From Alkalimonas sp. (lineage in GTDB: Bacteria; Pseudomonadota; Gammaproteobacteria; Enterobacterales; Alteromonadaceae), in assembly GCA_007117525.1 (NCBI GenBank), contig SKGJ01000189.1:1-8234 (forward strand): 8,234 nucleotides of DNA. Reading direction: 5' to 3'. The position numbers were made by a program, and so were the translations under genes. Shown piece after piece: positions 5,724 through 8,234 of the stretch (positions are counted from its first letter, which is position 1; every line of letters begins with the position of its first letter). The notes under the pieces are model-generated. The model was not told where the DNA came from. It ran no database searches and was given only the letters and a program-made list of their open reading frames with translations.

Positions 5724-7340
5724 ATGTCTGATCTAAAACAATGGGAGCCGGAAAACGATACCTTCTGGCAGCAAGAAGGCAACCGCATTGCCACCCGCAA
5801 CCTTTGGATTTCGGTCCCAAGCTTGTTGTGTGGCTTTGCGGTCTGGATGATGTGGAGCATTATCAGTGTGCAGATGCTCAATTTAGGGTTTCCCTATTCG
5901 GCACCAGAGCTCTTTACCCTGGCCGCAATTGCTGGCCTGAGTGGCGCAACCCTGCGTATTCCGGCCAGTTTCTTTGTCCGGCTTTGCGGTGGCCGCTACA
6001 CCATTTTCTTAACCACCAGTTTGCTGATGATCCCGGCTTTGGGTACCGGCATTGCGCTGCAGGATCCCAACACCCCGCTCTGGGTGTTCCAACTAATGGC
6101 CTTGCTGTCCGGTATCGGTGGTGGTAACTTTGCCGCTTCGATGTCCAACATCAGTTTTTTCTATCCGAAGAAAAAACAAGGCCTGGCTCTGGGCATCAAT
6201 GCCGGTCTTGGCAACTTCGGCGTCACCACCATGCAGATCCTGATCCCGCTCTTTATGACCTTCGGCGCTTTTACCCTGGTAGGCGGTGGCGATTCAATGA
6301 CACTGCAACAATCCAGCGGCACCTTAATCGGCAGCATCCCCGCAGGCAGTGAAACCTGGATCCAAAACGCTGGTTTCCTGTGGTTGTTGCTATTGCTGCC
6401 ATTGTCCTTTGCCATCTGGTTTGGCATGAACAACATCAATACCGAGGAGGTCACACCTCAATTACCGAGCGCTGCGGGCTCTTTCTCCATTCAGCTGGCG
6501 ATGTATGGGATTGGTTTTATCACATCAATTCTTGGTTTGTGGTTGATTTTGCCTGCCTCGGCCAATGGCGCTGGCTTTAACATTCCGAATGAGCTGGTGC
6601 TGGTGCTGGTGCCACTGGCAACGGTGCTGGCGCTGAAGTTCTTACCCGGTGCCATTCGCACCAGTCTGGAGCGCCAGTACAAAATTTTCAACAACAAACA
6701 CACCTGGGTGATGACCATACTGTACATCATGACCTTTGGCTCTTTTATTGGCTTTGCTGCTGCCCTGCCGCTGTCGATTCAGGTCATTTTTGGCTACAGC
6801 CACATTATGGTGGATGGCGTGATGACACACGACACCCCCAACCCGAATGGCCCGAGTGCCCTGACCTATGCCTGGATCGCCCCCTTTATTGGCGCCTTAA
6901 TTCGCCCGGTTGGTGGCTGGATTTCTGATCGCTTGGGCGGTGCCCTAGTGACCCAGGTCTGTGCCGTGGTAATGGTGATTGCCGCGCTGGGTGCTGCCTA
7001 CTTTATGCAGCAAGCCTATCAATCGGCCAGTCCAGAGCAGTACTTTATGCCGTTTTTCCTGCTGTTCTTACTGCTGTTTGCAGCCAGCGGCATTGGCAAT
7101 GCCTCCACCTTTAAAACCATCGCGGTGGTGTTTCCGAAGGAGCAGGCAGGCCCGGTGCTGGGCTGGACCTCAGCCATGGCTGCCTATGGCGCCTTCTACA
7201 TTCCGCAGGTGTTTGGTGAACAAATCCGTGCTGCAACCCCTGAGCACGCCATGATTGGCTTTGCCATTTTCTACGCGCTTTGCCTGGTGCTAAACTGGTT
7301 TTACTACCTGCGCAAGTCCGGCGAGTTCTACAATCCTTGA
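5724..7340 (+). CDS. narK: NarK-type nitrate/nitrite transporter (major facilitator family)
   Basis: The ATG at 5724 has AGGAG seven bases upstream and gives 538 residues; an in-frame upstream GTG-type extension lacks a ribosome site. The start resembles E. coli NarK (FWQQEGNRIATRNLWISVPSLL). Two nitrate signatures are present: GGGNFAASMSNISFFYPKKK (132-151) with LGINAGLGNFGV (156-167), and SGIGNASTFKTIAVVFPKEQ (455-474). The two substrate-binding arginines of NarK appear as R78 (ATLRIPASF) and R394 (GALIRPVGG). It sits in the inner membrane and moves nitrate in, probably in exchange for nitrite. About 12 helices fit the family, but residues 250-310 add two apparent extra helices (about 257-277 and 289-308) between the two six-helix halves, making it some 75 residues longer than E. 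coli NarK. It is divergent from narL and has a hairpin after its stop. Confidence 0.94.
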   Translation: MSDLKQWEPENDTFWQQEGNRIATRNLWISVPSLLCGFAVWMMWSIISVQMLNLGFPYSAPELFTLAAIAGLSGATLRIPASFFVRLCGGRYTIFLTTSLLMIPALGTGIALQDPNTPLWVFQLMALLSGIGGGNFAASMSNISFFYPKKKQGLALGINAGLGNFGVTTMQILIPLFMTFGAFTLVGGGDSMTLQQSSGTLIGSIPAGSETWIQNAGFLWLLLLLPLSFAIWFGMNNINTEEVTPQLPSAAGSFSIQLAMYGIGFITSILGLWLILPASANGAGFNIPNELVLVLVPLATVLALKFLPGAIRTSLERQYKIFNNKHTWVMTILYIMTFGSFIGFAAALPLSIQVIFGYSHIMVDGVMTHDTPNPNGPSALTYAWIAPFIGALIRPVGGWISDRLGGALVTQVCAVVMVIAALGAAYFMQQAYQSASPEQYFMPFFLLFLLLFAASGIGNASTFKTIAVVFPKEQAGPVLGWTSAMAAYGAFYIPQVFGEQIRAATPEHAMIGFAIFYALCLVLNWFYYLRKSGEFYNP

Positions 7341-7350
7341 GCCATCAGCA

Positions 7351-7374
7351 GGCAGCAGCTTGACCGCTGCTGCC
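7351..7374 (+). terminator. hairpin after narK, possible terminator
   Basis: GGCAGCAGC (7351-7359) and GCTGCTGCC (7366-7374) form a perfect 9-base GC-rich stem with a 6-base loop, starting ten bases after the narK stop. The following bases (TCTACGACTTTGG) are not a clean T-run, so termination may be partial or Rho-assisted, or the hairpin may only protect the transcript end. A separate promoter for the next gene at 7418-7459 fits with transcription ending here. Confidence 0.5.
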
Positions 7375-7417
7375 TCTACGACTTTGGTCGCAATTTCCCT
7401 GTTTTTGGGAGGCTGCT

Positions 7418-7466
7418 TTGTGCTGGATCAATGGCAAGCATCACCCCCACTCTTATACTGCCGGCT
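7418..7466 (+). promoter_or_regulatory. FNR-type class II promoter of the CBS-domain gene
   Basis: TTGTGCTGGATCAA (7418-7431) matches the FNR consensus at 8 of 10 positions with one perfect half-site. Exactly 22 bases later is TATACT (7454-7459), a 5 of 6 match to the -10 consensus. The site centre is therefore at -41.5 from a start near 7466, the class II FNR position. There is no good -35 hexamer at the usual spacing, as expected for an activator-dependent promoter. The leader would be about 26 bases. Confidence 0.6.
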
Positions 7467-7491
7467 GCTTTTTAACCAGCCAAGGTGATAT

Positions 7492-8234
7492 GTGGTAAGC
7501 CATCTGACCGAACTGCTCAGCAACGTGCACAACCCGGAACCCAAAGTTTGCCAGGTCATCAGCCAGCAATTGATTCGCTGCTCACCCAACACCTCAGTGC
7601 AGCAAGCGGCCCGGCTGATGCACCAGCATCAAGTCAGCTGCATTCTTATTTGTGACGACTCAGCAGTACTAGGGATCTGGACCGAAGCCGATGCCAAGCG
7701 TTTGAATTGCCAGCAAGCAGATGCCTTCAGACAGCCAATTCATCAGGTGATGACCTATCCGGTGATCCATGTCAGCGCCGATACTGCGCTGAATCAGGCA
7801 GCCAGCCTGATGCTGCAAAAACGCATTCGTCGTTTGCTGGTGCTCGATAACGAGCAGCGTCCACTGGGGATGCTGACCCAAACCGATATCATCCGACAGC
7901 AACGCATCGAACACTATTTACGCTTGCGTGATGTTGGCAGCAGCATTTCCAGGCCACCTTTGATCCTGTGCAGCAAGACACCCCTGAATCATGCAGTCAA
8001 AGCGATGCAGCAGCACAATGCCGAAGCAGCGATAGTCACCTTTACCGACGGGGTGCACGGCATTATCACTGAGCGGGATCTGATTCGGTTGATTGCCGAT
8101 GGCAATTGCCATGCAGAGCTCTGGCAACTGGCAAAGCGCCCGGTTTTAACCGTTTCGCACAGCTGCAGCCTGTTGCAGGCGGTTGATTTACTGAAAGAGA
8201 AAAACTTCCGCCACCTGGCCGTTTGCAACGAGCA
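7492..8234 (+). CDS. protein with four CBS domains (5' part; runs off the window)
   Basis: The frame stays open from GTG 7492 to the window end (247 residues visible). The GTG has AAGG (7482-7485) six bases upstream, and an in-frame TGA at 7486-7488 rules out a longer start; the overlapping ATG at 7490 reads M-W-stop. Four CBS motifs follow one another: about 17-70 (VCQVISQQLIRC to LGIWTEADAKRL), 83-138 (HQVMTYPVIHVSADTAL to LGMLTQTDIIRQ), 146-204 (VGSSISRPPLILCS to GIITERDLIRLIADG) and from about 210 (AKRPVLTVSHSCSLLQAV to FRHLAVCNE). Paired CBS domains (Bateman modules) bind adenine nucleotides and regulate an attached or partner domain. The output domain, if any (GGDEF, EAL, kinase or nucleotidyltransferase are known combinations), is beyond the edge. 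No signal peptide or membrane segment is seen. The FNR-type promoter and position after narK suggest a role in anaerobic or nitrate-linked signalling. Confidence 0.88.
   Translation, partial: MVSHLTELLSNVHNPEPKVCQVISQQLIRCSPNTSVQQAARLMHQHQVSCILICDDSAVLGIWTEADAKRLNCQQADAFRQPIHQVMTYPVIHVSADTALNQAASLMLQKRIRRLLVLDNEQRPLGMLTQTDIIRQQRIEHYLRLRDVGSSISRPPLILCSKTPLNHAVKAMQQHNAEAAIVTFTDGVHGIITERDLIRLIADGNCHAELWQLAKRPVLTVSHSCSLLQAVDLLKEKNFRHLAVCNE

Noticed and set aside
7463..7481. GGCTG/CAGCC inverted repeat just before the CBS gene ribosome site
   Set aside because: Five-base stem with a nine-base loop is too weak to call a riboswitch or attenuator; it also overlaps the predicted transcription start.
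7490..7498. ATG TGG TAA mini-frame overlapping the GTG start of the CBS gene
   Set aside because: Two codons only; most likely a by-product of the GTG start context, although it could lower initiation.

Overview
The window appears to come from a facultatively anaerobic gammaproteobacterium that respires nitrate. The evidence is a NarL protein very like the E. coli one, a NarK-type nitrate/nitrite transporter, a molybdopterin molybdenumtransferase (MoeA), and several FNR-like and NarL-like regulatory sites. Genus cannot be fixed from the sequence; an Alteromonadales-like or related marine or aquatic lineage is only a guess. GC content looks moderate and even across the window, with no insertion sequence, integrase, tRNA, rRNA or CRISPR array.

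Left part (1-3420, all leftward). In transcription order there is a TPP-dependent 2-keto acid decarboxylase of the indolepyruvate/phenylpyruvate type (3420-1807), a secreted or membrane-tethered metal-dependent amidohydrolase (about 1698-340), and a gamma-glutamylcyclotransferase-like protein that runs off the left edge. The last two overlap by one base (TGATG). The decarboxylase has an in-frame TAA at codon 20; the other 517 sense codons are intact, so it is a very recently broken gene, or a sequencing error lies there.

Middle part (3558-5419, leftward). narL and moeA are translationally coupled by a 4-base ATGA overlap. moeA supplies the molybdenum cofactor step needed by nitrate reductase; narL is the response regulator that senses nitrate/nitrite through a partner kinase not present here.

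Right part (5724-8234, rightward). narK is divergent from narL across a 304-base regulatory region. It is followed by a protein with four CBS domains that runs off the right edge.

The unifying feature is regulatory. Three separate promoters (the decarboxylase, narL and the CBS gene) each carry an FNR-like 14-mer placed exactly 22 bases before a -10-like hexamer, the geometry of class II FNR promoters (site centred at -41.5). The narK region holds a NarL-type 7-2-7 inverted heptamer site. A 12-base sequence containing a perfect NarL heptamer is shared between that site and the region upstream of the decarboxylase. The window therefore reads as an oxygen- and nitrate-controlled island that includes genes (decarboxylase, amidohydrolase, CBS protein) not normally counted in nitrate respiration.
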